From positions 64,178 to 128,177 of the forward strand of contig JBBHKE010003346.1 in assembly GCA_037447655.1 (NCBI GenBank): 64,000 nt of DNA, in the 5' to 3' direction. Both the position numbers and the translations under genes were made by a program. Below, one piece after another: positions 12,761-23,820 of the stretch (the stretch's first letter is position 1; every line of letters starts with the position of its first letter). The notes under the pieces were generated by a model. The model searched no databases and was not told the origin of the DNA. It saw only the letters and a program-made list of their open reading frames with translations. Source of the DNA: Zygnema cylindricum (lineage: Eukaryota > Streptophyta > Zygnematophyceae > Zygnematales > Zygnemataceae).

Positions 12761-13272
12761 GAATCTATACGCAAATTTGTGTGTTTGGATGTTGGATGTT
12801 TTTGTTCTCAGTTTGCCTCTGTTTCTCTTTATGAGACTAGGAGACCTAAAATCTGCTGATATTGTGTTTCATTTTTTTCAACGGTAGAGCGGGTAACTCA
12901 TTGCCGCACAATCGGCAATTTTTTTATTTATTGATTTTCTTTAAGGATACTTTCGTATGATATTAAGTTGTAAAAATCTTGAAAATTCGTTTGAAGTTGC
13001 CGAACATGAACTTACAATCTTGGGGTGGATGTTGATAGATAACTTGAAAGGTGGGTATTGGCTGTCTTGCGCTTACATTTGGCAAGATGCTTTTAGTACT
13101 TATATCTTCTTGATGAAAATGTCTATTTTACTTTCCGGCATTAAACTACCATTTGATTGGAGGCCTGTTGAATTTATCGCGATATATATTTTTACCCGAT
13201 ACACAACAGCACTGCCAGGGTAGTACATCACTTGAAATAGTGCTGATTACATTTCAGCGTAGATGCTACTAA
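12761..13272. other. Spacer between the IFRD gene and T3
   Basis: AT-rich DNA. I see no supported gene; the 88-codon frame at 12957-13223 has no recognisable content. Confidence 0.5.
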
Positions 13273-14119
13273 TGGTGTGTTTCCATGTGTCAAAGCAGGG
13301 TTTTTTTTTCCTCTATCGACCAAAATAAAGCCTGCAGCGAGAAAATTTTCTACTGAACAAGAAAATTGTGAAAACCACATTACAATTTGAGTCATCTTGA
13401 ATCTTAAAATGTACTACGGCTTGTCGTCTTGCTCTTTTCGACCCAGTACCATGTAATTCCAGCTCATCTTCAAACTTTATTTGAAAACGACACGCCAGTT
13501 GAATTTATTTAAGGAACGGTTGAACCACGAATATGATTATGTTTTTGTACGTGTTATAAAAATTTCAAACATCTTTACAAAAAGCGGAGTACACAAAAAT
13601 AAATAAATTTGTCCGTACCCAACCTGTACGGAATTTTTCTATACAGGGACAGTTGAGGGCTCTCAGGCAACAGATGCCATTTTGCAAAAGTGAAGTCCGT
13701 GAAGGCGTCTCTCTCCCTCTCAGGCTAACGCTGTCAGTTTTATCTCTCATGTTTTGGAACGAAACACGACAATATTGGTATGCAATGAAAGAGCTTTGGA
13801 AAATGCTTCGTTTTACTACCTCTAAGCATATTTTGGTGGCGAGTCTGAGTGAAAAAAGTTGAAAAAACGAAATTGAGAAGCCATGGCCGAAAGTTCTTCA
13901 ATCAGTGACGTTGGCGTTGTCACAAGTGAGCATGACGTCACAATGTCAGAAAACCTTAGGCATCTACAATGTCACAAAAAACTAGACGTCTACAACCGTC
14001 GCTATTTCGTCAAAACTTGTTGCCAATTGTGTAGACGTCTACAACCGTCAGAAATTCTACCCACATCTACAACCGTCACATTTTAAAGTAACGATTTCGT
14101 TTTCAAACATAGAAACACT
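13273..14119. mobile_element. TIR element T3 (non-autonomous)
   Basis: The ends are GTGTTTCCATGTG (about 13276) and, inverted, ACATAGAAACAC (about 14108-14119). Internal sequence is a diverged relative of T1: CGACCCA followed by a CTCATCTTCAAACTTTAT tract, the CAACAGATGCCATTTTGCAA tract, then repeated CGTCTACAACCGTC motifs. No coding capacity. T2 begins within about 10 bp of its right end. Confidence 0.55.
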
Positions 14120-14128
14120 CTAAAAAGT

Positions 14129-15377
14129 AAGGGTATGTCTCCATGTGCCAAAGTCAGGTTTTTTTTTTTTATCGTTTTCCTCTAAAACTTAGCGACGTAC
14201 GGCTTAAGTTACAAACGTACAAAGAAATTGAAAAAAGTAGAAGTACATCTTGCGTCATCGTCGAACTTAGAATGTACTACATGTTGTCGTCTTGCGTTTT
14301 TTGACCCACGACCATGTCAAGAGACGTCATCTTCAAACCTAAATTTTCAAACTTATCAAAACTTTCAAAAAATATCAAGCGACGAGGAAAAGTACACGAT
14401 TTGTTTTGTTTTGTCCATTTGCCTCCGGTACGGATTTTTTTTTTCAGGGGTTTCAAGATTCCGATGTCATTTCACGTCGCCCGAACAAGAGATGCAAATG
14501 CAAAGCTCATCTTCATCAACCATGAAACGGCATAGGCTGGAAGGCGGTACGTCTACAATGTCACGGAAAGGACATGCAACGTCACAAGCAGATACAAAAA
14601 ACAACGCACGTATGTAGTCATTGACAATCGTCACGGGCATTGTCGACGTATACAATCGTCACAACCTTAATTATCAATTTCCGTGTTACATATTGAGAAC
14701 ATGGTTTCCCAATTTTGTTTTTGTTTTTTTCTCACTCTACTTGCCATCAAAATACGCCCAAAGATAGTAAAAAGAAATTGTTTTTAGAGATATGCCATTT
14801 GATACCATTATTGACGTTCTTCATTGCAAGAATTGTGAGATAGACGCGGTAGTGGGAGAGGGAGAGAAAGAGAGGCGCTTTCACGGAATTCGCTTTTGCG
14901 AAATGGCGTCTGTTGGTCGAGACCCCCTCCCGGCACGTGTACGAAAAAAAGCGCACAGAAAAATGTCACGCACATGCTGGAAACGTGCAGTGTGTTTTTT
15001 TTTTGGTACTCCGGGCACAAAAATTGTCAAAAACTTCCGACACGTGCAACAACATCTGCCTATTCGCTCACCTCATGGAAATTTATTTAAAATCACCTCA
15101 TATGTAAAGTTTGAAGATGAGCTGGAAGGACGCGAAAGTGGGTCGAAACGCGCTAAACTACAAACTGCATCACGCTAGACGACAAAATCCAGTACATATA
15201 AAGTTTTAAGGAAACGCAACTTGTACGGCTGCGGATTTTCTCGTTTTTTTCTAAGTTATGGAGGAAAACGACAGAAAATTACTGTAACATTAGCACATGC
15301 GAAAGTACCCTACTACAAAGAATCTTCACTAAAAACAAAGTAACAAGACTAAGTTACGCCTACATGGGAACACACCC
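14129..15377. mobile_element. TIR/foldback element T2 (non-autonomous)
   Basis: The left end reads GGGTATGTCTCCATGTGCC (14131) and the right end ACATGGGAACACACCC (about 15362-15377), which is its inverted counterpart. The right half (about 14.75-15.31 kb) is the inverted equivalent of the left 700 bp of T1, while the left half resembles T5 at 39.55 kb, so T2 mixes two subtypes. The frame at 14228-14617 is Ser-rich and shows no family. Confidence 0.55.
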
Positions 15378-15519
15378 TAAGTTGAAACATAATTTGGGCG
15401 TTAAGTGCCAAAATTAATTTAGGGAATTGATCGTGGCAGTGACTGTTTTGGTTGCGCACAGTCACTTACGCCATTTTGTCAAAGGTTGTACGTTTGAAGT
15501 ACACATTGGTACAACGAAA

Positions 15520-15724
15520 GTACACCGCGAATCGTTATTAGCGTTATGAACTCTATATCGGCACCCCAAAATTTTCACATTAATACCTTAAATAGAATAA
15601 AAAACACTATTTAAGGGCGTGGACCATAATCTGCCACATCTCTTGGCACTAAATTAGAATGAATGACGCTAATTTTTTCTTTACACTAATAATTTCTCAA
15701 CGCTAATAACGATTCATGGTGTAC
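15520..15724. repeat. Inverted repeat, 26-bp arms
   Basis: The arm at 15520-15545 (GTACACCGCGAATCGTTATT...) is complementary to 15699-15724 with a few mismatches, separated by about 150 bp. This is the size and shape of a small foldback or MITE-like element. Confidence 0.6.
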
Positions 15725-15968
15725 CTTTGAGTCAAAATTTGACGGTCAATCAGTTGGACAGCTTTGACTTTCAAAATATTATTTCAACCGCTTATAATTT
15801 TGCCGCGCTTGCGAACGTCGACCGTCATAATGAAATCAACAATTCACACGACCGGCCAAGGTTTACGGTAACAAAACTACGGCAACCACATGTAAATTAA
15901 AGTGTTGCGCACACTCACTTTTTGTCTTTACGTGAGCTGCACGTTGAGAGCACGTGTTGGAAATTAAC

Positions 15969-16293
15969 TTAGCCGCAAAATTGAAATTTAATCGTCAAGC
16001 GTTACATTGAACTTATACGCAAATTGAAACGAAACCTCTCAAATCTGAAGTACTATAAGTCTTGTACGGGAATACTTTGTACTGTATAATATAAAAAACT
16101 TTGTACAAGTGTACAAGACTTTGTAAACTTTGTAATATATTTTTATATTATAGTGTATATTGTTTATTTCGTTTCGTGCGTTTTAATATTTGCGTACAAG
16201 ACTTACAGTATTTCAGTTTTGAGAGGTTTCGTTTCAATTTGCGTGTAAGTTCAATATAACGCTTGACGATTACATTTCAATTTTACGGCCTAA
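15969..16293. repeat. Inverted repeat, ~100-bp arms with 126-bp AT-rich loop
   Basis: Arms 15969-16067 and 16194-16293 are about 90 percent complementary. The shared core is AAATTGAAACGAAACCTCTC. The loop is rich in ACTTTGTA repeats. A transcript of this region would form a long stem and could feed small-RNA production; that is inference. Confidence 0.7.
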
Positions 16294-16423
16294 GAGTGAA
16301 GTTCCATCAGACGTTTCATTAATCATACGGCCAACTCTACAGACCTGGTCGATTGAGTCAAAGTTCCATCACGTAGAGTTTGTAAACCACGTGTTCTAAA
16401 TTGATTGGCGCCACGCAAGCTAC

Positions 16424-16676
16424 GAGCCGATATTGAATATCTTTCAATTTTTTAGCACCGACAAACTTAACCTCAAATCTTTACTTGCGTACCATGTACA
16501 TGCGTACGAAGTAATCTTACGACATAACTATTATACTTTTTGCAAACGCCGAGCCGATATTGAATATCTTTCAAATATTTAGCACCGACAAACTTAACTT
16601 CAAATCTTTACTTGCGTACCATGTACCTGCGTACGAAGTAATCATACGACATAACTTTTATACTTTTTGCAGACGC
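16424..16676 (+). repeat. Tandem duplication of a 127-bp unit
   Basis: Unit 1 (16424-16550) and unit 2 (16551-16676) both begin GAGCCGATATTGAATATCTT and share the rest with few differences. They are directly adjacent and lie inside the outer inverted repeat. Confidence 0.75.
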
Positions 16677-16954
16677 TTGTCTGTACGCCAGCTCATTTTT
16701 GAGGGTTTATGTTTTCGAACATAACGAAAGTACTTTGAGACAAATAGTATGACAAACAAAAGTCACCAAAGATAGTGTGACGAAAGAGTGTTACGAAATT
16801 ACATTTTGATTTTCGGTTATGTTTTTGAAAACGCGAGTCATGTGAACTAACTTAGGATTACTTTCTCAACATAAATTTCGTCAATTTTCATTGATTTTAC
16901 ATCATGACGAGTAGCTTTATCGTCCAGCGTGTCACGATTTTTTTTTGTGTCTGC

Positions 16955-16979
16955 CAACCCACCTCTTCGAGGTGGGTTG
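16955..16979. repeat. Perfect 11-bp hairpin
   Basis: CAACCCACCTC, a three-base loop TTC, then GAGGTGGGTTG. It is isolated, with no obvious T tract after it. Confidence 0.6.
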
Positions 16980-18012
16980 ACAGTTACAGAGAAAAATGAA
17001 GCGAACGCTTCGCAGATGAACTTCCGACGGTCATTGTTACCTCCCAGACCTTTGGAGAGTATTTGCAATATTCTCTGTAATGTTGTTTTTCGTATAAAAA
17101 CAAAATAAACAGTACGGTTTGGTACGGATAGTCGTGGATTTTTGTAAACTACTCCACTTTTTGTTTGATGGAATGTCACCCTAAGTTAATTTCCAACATG
17201 TGATCTCAAAGTGGAGCTCACGTAAAGACAATAATAGTCGTGGGCGACCTTGTGCTTTGCCTTTTGGTTGCCAAGGGCCTTTCGTTTTTGTACAGTACCA
17301 TGTATAATTGTTGCATTCACAGTAGAAATGGATAATGAATGAGATGAGGAAACGAATGTCCTTTTTATTTGTTTGGACGTGAATCGCCCTTAACGTCAAC
17401 TTACGTCAACAAAAACGTCGCGATGTGATTAATGTTGTCGTATGATTAAGCGCCGATGTCTCAAATCCGTCTGTACCAAACCATCTTTGACGTCGTCGGC
17501 CGCGGGTCAACTCTCGCGATCACTTTGTCGTTGTCGATGCATGTAGTGTAGCGGCTTTCGAACCGTCCTGTCAAGCGTACAAAGAATCTAGGTCCATAAT
17601 TTTTGTATAGAGATTACCATTACTTGCCATCTTCTCTTGTTTTTCTCTTGAATTTGATCATGTTTTTCGTCTATTTTTAATTTTCTTTATATTTTATGAA
17701 TTGTCACTCTTTTTATTCATTTGCGAAGGCTTGAAATATTAACTAAGTGATTTTTTACATACTAAATGATTTATATTGGTTTGTGTGAAGTTTATCTCAC
17801 TTTTTTTTTTAATGTATGTCTTTTTATTTTACTTTTTAAATAAATCCTATTTTGTTGGTCTATTTCCTTATTTTTACAAGTTTGGGAAAGTTTGTATTAA
17901 AATCATATTGTTTTGTTTTTTCATTTGTTTATTAATGTTTATTTATTTTTTGTTATTCAGGTGTAAGTTTTTTTTTCCGAATTTTGGGAAATCTATTTTA
18001 GGTAATCTTATT

Positions 18013-18432
18013 ATGGCACGAATTCCTCTTTTTCAATTACATGTTACATGGGATGAGAATTGTTTGTTTCGTGCTCTTTCCCTATTATTGTTTGGCTATG
18101 AGTCTAAATATTCTTATGTAAAAAAGGTAATTATTAGTTATTTATTTTGTCATTGGGATGAGCATGCTATTTTTATTAGTTGTGGACATGGAATTCAATT
18201 TATAGACTTTAATCATTATCAAACGTATATGTCTGTTGATAAAGTTTGGGGTAGTTGTGGTGAAGTTCGTGTTGCTGCAATAATTTTTGATACTGTTTTT
18301 CATATTTGGAATGCTAATTTTTCTAGAGCATTGTCTGCTCCTAGTGAAAGATGGGCTGATGATGGTCTTTCTTTATATTTCACTGGTGTTCATTATGATG
18401 AAGAATCTCTTCTTATCAAAATTAACAAATAA
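18013..18432 (+). CDS. OTU-like cysteine protease domain protein, 139 aa
   Basis: OTU proteins are cysteine proteases, mostly deubiquitinases, also found in viruses and in some transposon polyproteins. Here WDENCLFRALSLLLFG (residues 13-28) matches the catalytic loop, normally D-G-N-C, with Asp14 and nucleophile Cys17; Glu replaces Gly. VWGSCGEVRVAA fits the W-G-x-x-E core strand, and YFTGVHYDEESLL gives the catalytic His (His127) followed by the usual aromatic residue. This is a compact, complete domain with little else. I chose the ATG at 18013 because the open frame upstream (from 17776) translates to a low-complexity Phe/Leu/Tyr run, as expected from AT-rich non-coding DNA. It may instead be one exon or a fragment of a larger polyprotein. 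No promoter or partner gene is seen. The domain call is good; expression and origin are unknown. Confidence 0.65.
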   Translation: MARIPLFQLHVTWDENCLFRALSLLLFGYESKYSYVKKVIISYLFCHWDEHAIFISCGHGIQFIDFNHYQTYMSVDKVWGSCGEVRVAAIIFDTVFHIWNANFSRALSAPSERWADDGLSLYFTGVHYDEESLLIKINK

Positions 18433-19183
18433 ATTATATTTTTTTGAACAATTACACTTTCAAAAATCAAAAAATTAATAAACTTGTGTTTCATTTTTTT
18501 CAAAAGGATAGCAGCTATGTATTTGTCTTGTAAAACTCATATTGTTAAAATAGTTATGTATACAGACGCTTAACTTTGGTTTTTTTAGCCACATATACAA
18601 AATCTTAACTTTGGTTTTTCTTTTTATATAGATTGAAAGCAATGACTCAACTTAATCTGACGGAAAATAAAGGATTTAAAAGAGTCCAATTTTAACATGC
18701 GTTGATATTATTAGAGTGTTATTGTTTTCTAGAATAAAGACTAACTTTTTTTCCGCTTTTATATATATATATATTATATTTTTTTCTCAAAGACACGTGT
18801 GTAGGGGTTTTAGGGGCTTGATTAGCACATTATCATAACATGATTAAAAGTTTATAGGGGTTTGATTAATATCCAATTTAGGGTTTTAGAAAAAAAATGT
18901 AGTCACTACAATTTTTAGGCTACAAGAAACAAAGTATTTGTCATTTTTTCCACATAAACAAAAATATCAGTAATACTTGCTTATTTGCAAATAACATCAT
19001 AAAAAAAACAAAGTAATCAAAGTATCACCAAAACAAAGTTTTCAAAGTATTTTATTGTATTTCAAAAAAAAAACCAATGTCTGTAATGTTTGTCACATAA
19101 AAAAAAACAAAGTAATCAAGTATCATCGATACAAAGAAGTCAAAGTATTTGCGTTGTATTTAAAAAAATATATATATACCAAT

Positions 19184-19635
19184 GTTTGTAATGTTGGTCA
19201 GCCTTTGAGCTGATAATGATGTTCAATAACTTTCTTGGTCTTTATACTAAGTTGGTTGATCGAAAAAACAAAAAAAAAATATTCAAAGTAACAATGTAAT
19301 CTAACAAATAAATATTATGAATGAAAACAAGTGTTTGTAATGTTGGTCAGCCTCCGAGCTGATAGTGATGTTTATGCCACCTTCTAAGTCTTAAGACTAA
19401 GTTGGTTGATCACAAAAAAACAAAAAAAAACAAAGTACTCAAATTAATCAATCTACTAAAATAAACATAAAAATAATAATAAGTGATTATAATGGTAATC
19501 AGCCTTTGAGATGATAATGATGTTTATGCAACCATCTAGGTCTTCGACTAACGTGCTTGATCGAAAACAAAAAAAATGCTTAAAGTAATTAACATATTCT
19601 AACTATCAAAAACTATGAAAGAAAATATGTGTTTT
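19184..19635 (+). repeat. Three tandem copies of a ~150-bp unit
   Basis: Units start near 19184, 19333 and 19485 with GTTTGTAATGTTGGTCAGCC or a near variant. Each has GAGCTGATAATGATGTT (varied), then an ACTAAGTTGGTTGATC-like stretch and an A-rich tail. The spacings are 149 and 152 bp. Divergence between units is moderate. A0 begins just after the third unit. Confidence 0.7.
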
Positions 19636-19639
19636 TAGG

Positions 19640-19957
19640 TGTTGTTCTACAACCACCGTTGCAAGAGGAGGACAAGCGGTAGTAGTGGAAGTAGACATGG
19701 AAAACAACAGAAACTACCAAGCACCTACTTAACAGCCAATTTTCAGCTTACACAAAATAAGACTCAAAAGGCCAATATACCTCAAATTTGCCACAGTGAT
19801 ACACAACAGAGTAAACAGACAATTCCCAAAACTGCAGCCCAAATGACTCAGTAAACCATAAGATATAACGCCTAGAAGTTTCCAAAAAACTGCCCTTAAA
19901 GTATCAAAATCCCCAAAACAGGATAAATCAAAATTGGCGAAGTCCTAAACTATATAC
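19640..19957 (-). repeat. A0 3' LTR, distal part (cut by A1)
   Basis: Minus-strand U5-side part of the family-A LTR, including the coding tail for STSTT...VVVEQ. It stops at the TATAC target site of A1 and resumes at 33,776. Confidence 0.85.
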
Positions 19958-21097
19958 TGTTGTAATTTGAAATCTTTATTTCAGTAGATAGAGATTTGAG
20001 AGGAATCCAAAAGTACTTAGAATATTTTCTAAATAGTTTTGTGTACTACTTATCTTTATTACTGTTACAGTAGCAGAAATACAATAGAGTGTGTTGTACA
20101 TCTACAGGGACACGTGTCGACAAGAGAGGCGTATGCACGTTTTACAGAGTAGCGCCGACATTTGGTTACACACGTCACGCAGTGGACGAGTGGATTCGCT
20201 GGATCACACGAACAAAATGTTGGCCAAATATTTCGGATATAAATAGTACGATACCGATTATGATCATTGATTGCGAATCGTGTCGACAGACGCGATTCAC
20301 GTGGAACCACAAATGACGAAGCATAATGTATGCACACAAGTGAATCTGACGGACGAGGACTAAGACGAACATCCAGGAGAAGAATTGTGAGAGATCGAAA
20401 GTAAGTCGTCGATACGAACCAATTCGACGGACGCGATTAAAGTGGGGACCACAATGACTAAGTGCGACGTACGCACTCACGTTGTCCGTACCTCTGACCA
20501 ACATTTATCTAGACTTTTATGATTAATGCTGACTAAGCGCCAGCAACATAAATTGTACGGACGTTATTTGTAAATATTTGGAAAACACATTGTTGGCGTT
20601 TAGTGCATTAGAATTTAGTGATTACACTGTTCATTTAACGACAGGTATTAATTAGGGTTTTAAGGGTACTCGTGGTACAGTGACGTACAGGTTGTATAGT
20701 TTGTCGTAAGTTAAGATAGTACTCCAGTACGACCACCCGAATTAGTGTGACTAGTAGATACACATTGTGAGTATATAGTTTAGGACTTAGGAAATTTTGT
20801 ATCATCTAGTTTTGGGATTATGACATTTGAAGGGCAGTTTCTGGGAAACTTCTAGGGGTCCTATCTTATTGTTTACTGGGTCATTTGGGCTGAAATTTTT
20901 GAAATTATCAGTTTATTCCGTTTGTATCATTGTGAGAAAGTTAAGGCATTTTAGCTTTTTGAGTCATATTTTGTGTAAGCTCAAAGTTGGTTGTTGAGTA
21001 GGTGTTGAGTAGGTGCTTGACAATTTCTGATATTTTCTATGTCTACTTCCACTACTAATGTTGGTTCTCCTCCTGCAACTGTGGTTGTAGAACAACA
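19958..21097 (+). repeat. A1 5' LTR (1140 bp)
   Basis: Begins TGTTGTAATTTGAAATC and ends GTTGTAGAACAACA. The termini TGTTG and CAACA are inverted. The 3' part contains ATGTCTACTTCC, which opens the gag frame inside the LTR. Confidence 0.9.
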
Positions 21098-22040
21098 TGT
21101 TATAGGCCTTTCGTCAAGAATTCCTATCTTCAATGGCCAAAAGTATGCGTACAAGGCGGCGATGGTTGAATTTTTTGTTTAAAACTGCTAACTTATTGGG
21201 GGTTTTAGATGGCTCCCTTGATAAAACAGATTCGAGTTGGGCGAAAAAGAATTCAATGGCAAGGAACAATCTAATTATTTGTATTTCAGAAAATCTGGTC
21301 ATTTCTCGCGTAAAAATGAAGAAGGCGAAAGAGATTCGGGCATCACTGAAATCTGCTTTTGAGAAAGCGAATGTCCAAGAAGAGCTCTTGGTGGCTAGAA
21401 AAATTTGGGGGTAAAAATACTCGGGAGGAACTATGGTTGTGTATTGTGACAACTTTCGTGCACTTATTGATGCACACTCTTCTGCTTGGGAGTCATTCCG
21501 TGAGTTTCAGCAGGCAGCTCTGCTTATTAGACTACTTCCTTGTAGCATGAAAGGTGTGTGTCTGCTCAGTTAAAGAGTCATGATAAAGCTAGTTGGTCAT
21601 TTTCAATTAGCATACAATCTTATATTTGAGGAAGAGTCTAATACTAAACTCTTTCAAGGAGAAGGAAAGGTTGAAGCTTTTGCAACAGACTTTGACAAAC
21701 GAGCTCAGTTTCATCAGAATAAGAATTAGTTTAGCCAGAGTCGGAATCAGTTTAATCAGTTTAATCAAAGGCCAAATTGACAATCTTCTATTGCTTGTTT
21801 TTATTGTTCTGAGAAAGGTCATAGATACAAGTATTGTCCTAAGTTGGAAAAGGTTAAGGAGAAAGGTTTATAGAGGCGGGTTGGCAACAAAGCCAATATC
21901 ACAAAAGCTTTTGTAGAAATCCTACTCGTGGAAATGGTATCTTTTCAGCCTTTGCAAATAATGCCGATGAGTCTATGAGCTTCAATTAGCAAGAGGAAGC
22001 AGAGTTATTTGCTATGGCAGCAACAATAGAGGGTCTTTAG
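21040..22040 (+). pseudogene. A1 gag relic
   Basis: Structural protein of the Copia particle. The frame starts in the LTR with MSTST, runs through VVVEQH across the LTR end and continues with SSRIPIFNGQKYAY, the conserved Copia gag start. The ATG in the primer-binding site is mutated to ATA here. Frames then break repeatedly: a stop after VEFFV, and frameshifts near 21.41 and 21.55 kb. A CCHC zinc knuckle of form C-x2-C-x4-H-x4-C (CFYCSEKGHRYKYC) is still readable near 21.79-21.84 kb. Non-functional. Confidence 0.85.
21098..21108 (+). other. A1 primer-binding site (decayed)
   Basis: TGTTATAGGCC directly follows the LTR. Intact relatives read GTTATGGGCC, complementary to the anticodon loop of initiator tRNA-Met. 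The ATG of gag is changed to ATA in this copy. Confidence 0.6.
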
Positions 22041-23820
22041 GATGCAGGATAGATCATGGACACAGGAGCATCGGCCCATATGTGTTGGAACAAGGCGGCT
22101 TTCACAAATGTGCAGCAAACGCCTCTAAAGAGTATATACTATGCTTATGGGATGAGTGTTCAAACCTCAGCTCAGGGTAATGTATCTTTAATGGTAGATG
22201 TGGGGGGAAAGTCGGTAGAGAGAACTCTTCACAATGTGTTGTATGTTCCAGATTTAAAAAAAAATCTTATCTCTACATCTTTATTGGAGAGCAAAGGCTT
22301 TGAAGTCATTCTGAAAAGAGGTAGACAGGTTGTTAGCAAGAAAGAAAAAGTTTTAGTATTATGAACTAGAGATGCTAGCAAAATGTACTGGATGGACATG
22401 GTTGAATATAACGAAAATGATGTTCTCTACTATAGTGTCCAATATGATAATGAGTTGTGGCATAAATAATTATGACTCATGAATTATGATAGTCTAAAGA
22501 ACATGGTGAATTCGAGAAAAGTTGATGGAGTTTCTCTCACGTTTCATCCTATAAAAACATGTGATGGTTTTTCACTTGGTAAGATCCACAGATTGCCATT
22601 TCCACAAGAAACAGACCACAGATCGGAAAGAGTTCTGCAGCAAATACATTCTAATGTTCTCGGTCTTTCACAAGTGGCTTTGGCTAGAGGCTTCCTCTAT
22701 ATGATCACATTTACAAATGACTACTGGAGGTACACCAAAGTTTACTTCATGCAACATAAAAGTGAAGTGTTTACTCTCTTCAAGCAACACAAAGCGTGAG
22801 CGGAAAAGCTTCATGGAGTTCCCATATTGGCGTTGAGATCGAACAACGGGGAGAATACACATCATAGGAATTCGAACAATTTCTCCTTCAAGAAAATATC
22901 AGTCACAATCTTACATTTCTTTATACACCAGAACATAATGGTGTTTCTGAAAGATTAAGACAAAGAGTGCTCGGCCCATGCTTGCAGATAAAGGGCTAGA
23001 TTTGAAATTATGGGCTAAAGCACTTAACTGTGCTGTTTATAATAAGAACATATTTGCTTCTAGATCTTTTATCACCACACCTTATGAGCTTTCGACAGGA
23101 GAAAAACTTGATGTTAGTCACTTTAAGATCTTTGGCAACAAGTGCTTTATTCTAGACACTTCATAGGATAGATGGAAAATGGAGGCTAATGGCTTACCTA
23201 GGATTTTCACGGGGTATGATGATAATGCAAAAGGGTATAGGGTTTTGGTATTTCAGAAACAAAAAGTAGTTATCTTTAGGAATATCCAGATTAAATATGA
23301 ATAGGAGTCGGTTGACTTATTTAAAGTGCTAGATCAACCGACGAAGGAAAAACATGAATATGTAATTTTTCACCATACCCAGCGAGTCTACTTTCCACCA
23401 GCAAGTGGGACACCTCTTATTTCAGTTCCTCTGGTGCCTTCACAGGATGCTTCACCACAAGTTACAACTCAGGCGGAAGGAACTACTACACAGTCAGTAC
23501 AAGCTCAAGTCACGGTTCAAACAAAACAGAAAAATCAGAGGATGCCAACGATTTCAACCTCATAATTTCCGGGGGGAAAAAGATCTAGCATTCGTCTGCA
23601 ACCAAGCTCTCACTTTGTTTTTTTTTTAGCTACAGAGGAGCCTCTAATGATTCAGGAGGCCTTTTCATCACCTAAGAGAAATCAGTGGATCGTGGCGGCA
23701 AACGATAAAATGACGTCTATTATGGAGGCACAAACATGGGAGCTGGTGGATGATCTTCCTCTGGGAAGAAAAACCATCGGCAAAAAATGGGTATTCAAGG
23801 TAAAGTTAAACCCGGACAAG
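22041..23820 (+). pseudogene. A1 pol relic, part 1: protease, integrase, start of RT
   Basis: The aspartic protease motif MDTGASAHMC starts at 22056. The integrase zinc-finger region is near 22.45-22.6 kb (DGFSLGKIHRLPFP, where relatives have CDGCSLGK, so the second Cys is lost). The catalytic core is recognisable: FTNDYWRY, a damaged GENT in place of GGEYT, and PEHNGVSERL. A Ser/Thr/Gln-rich linker follows, then the RT start (LVDDLPLGRKTIGKKWVFKV). At least six stops or shifts. Solo LTR C interrupts it after 23820. Confidence 0.85.

Larger units (their letters stand above)
15922..17231. repeat. Outer inverted repeat pair, 49-bp arms
   Basis: 15922-15970 and 17183-17231 are reverse complements with about five mismatches in 49 bp; the shared core is GTCTTTACGTGAGCT. 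Together they bracket 1.2 kb that holds the 100-bp inverted repeat and the 127-bp tandem duplication. Confidence 0.6.
15378..17640. other. Gene-less block of nested inverted and tandem repeats
   Basis: No coding sequence is supported. The block contains at least three inverted repeats, one tandem duplication and a short perfect hairpin, entered separately. The outermost inverted pair (15922-15970 with 17183-17231) encloses the others from 15.97 kb on, so 15.92-17.23 kb may be one large foldback element. The rest, including 17.24-17.64 kb, shows nothing I can name. Confidence 0.5.
17641..19639. other. AT-rich island with an OTU frame
   Basis: Composition changes sharply near 17.64 kb to long A and T runs and stays AT-rich until A0 at 19,640. 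It contains the OTU-type frame and the ~150-bp tandem repeats. The base and codon use, almost all A/T at third positions, differ from the IFRD exons, which fits an origin in a different element or genome. No terminal repeat bounding the island was found; its right edge was cut by the A0 insertion. Confidence 0.55.

Noticed and set aside
14228-14617. 129-codon Ser/Thr-rich frame in T2
   Set aside because: It covers the repeat words of the TIR element and has no recognisable domain.
17776-18012. N-terminal 79 codons upstream of the OTU domain, open in the same frame
   Set aside because: They translate to a Phe/Leu/Tyr-rich low-complexity run expected from T-rich DNA. The ATG at 18013 directly precedes the conserved domain.
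21098-21130. Standard TGGTATCAGAGC primer-binding site in family A or B
   Set aside because: It is not present after any family-A or B LTR; only the TRIM has this type.
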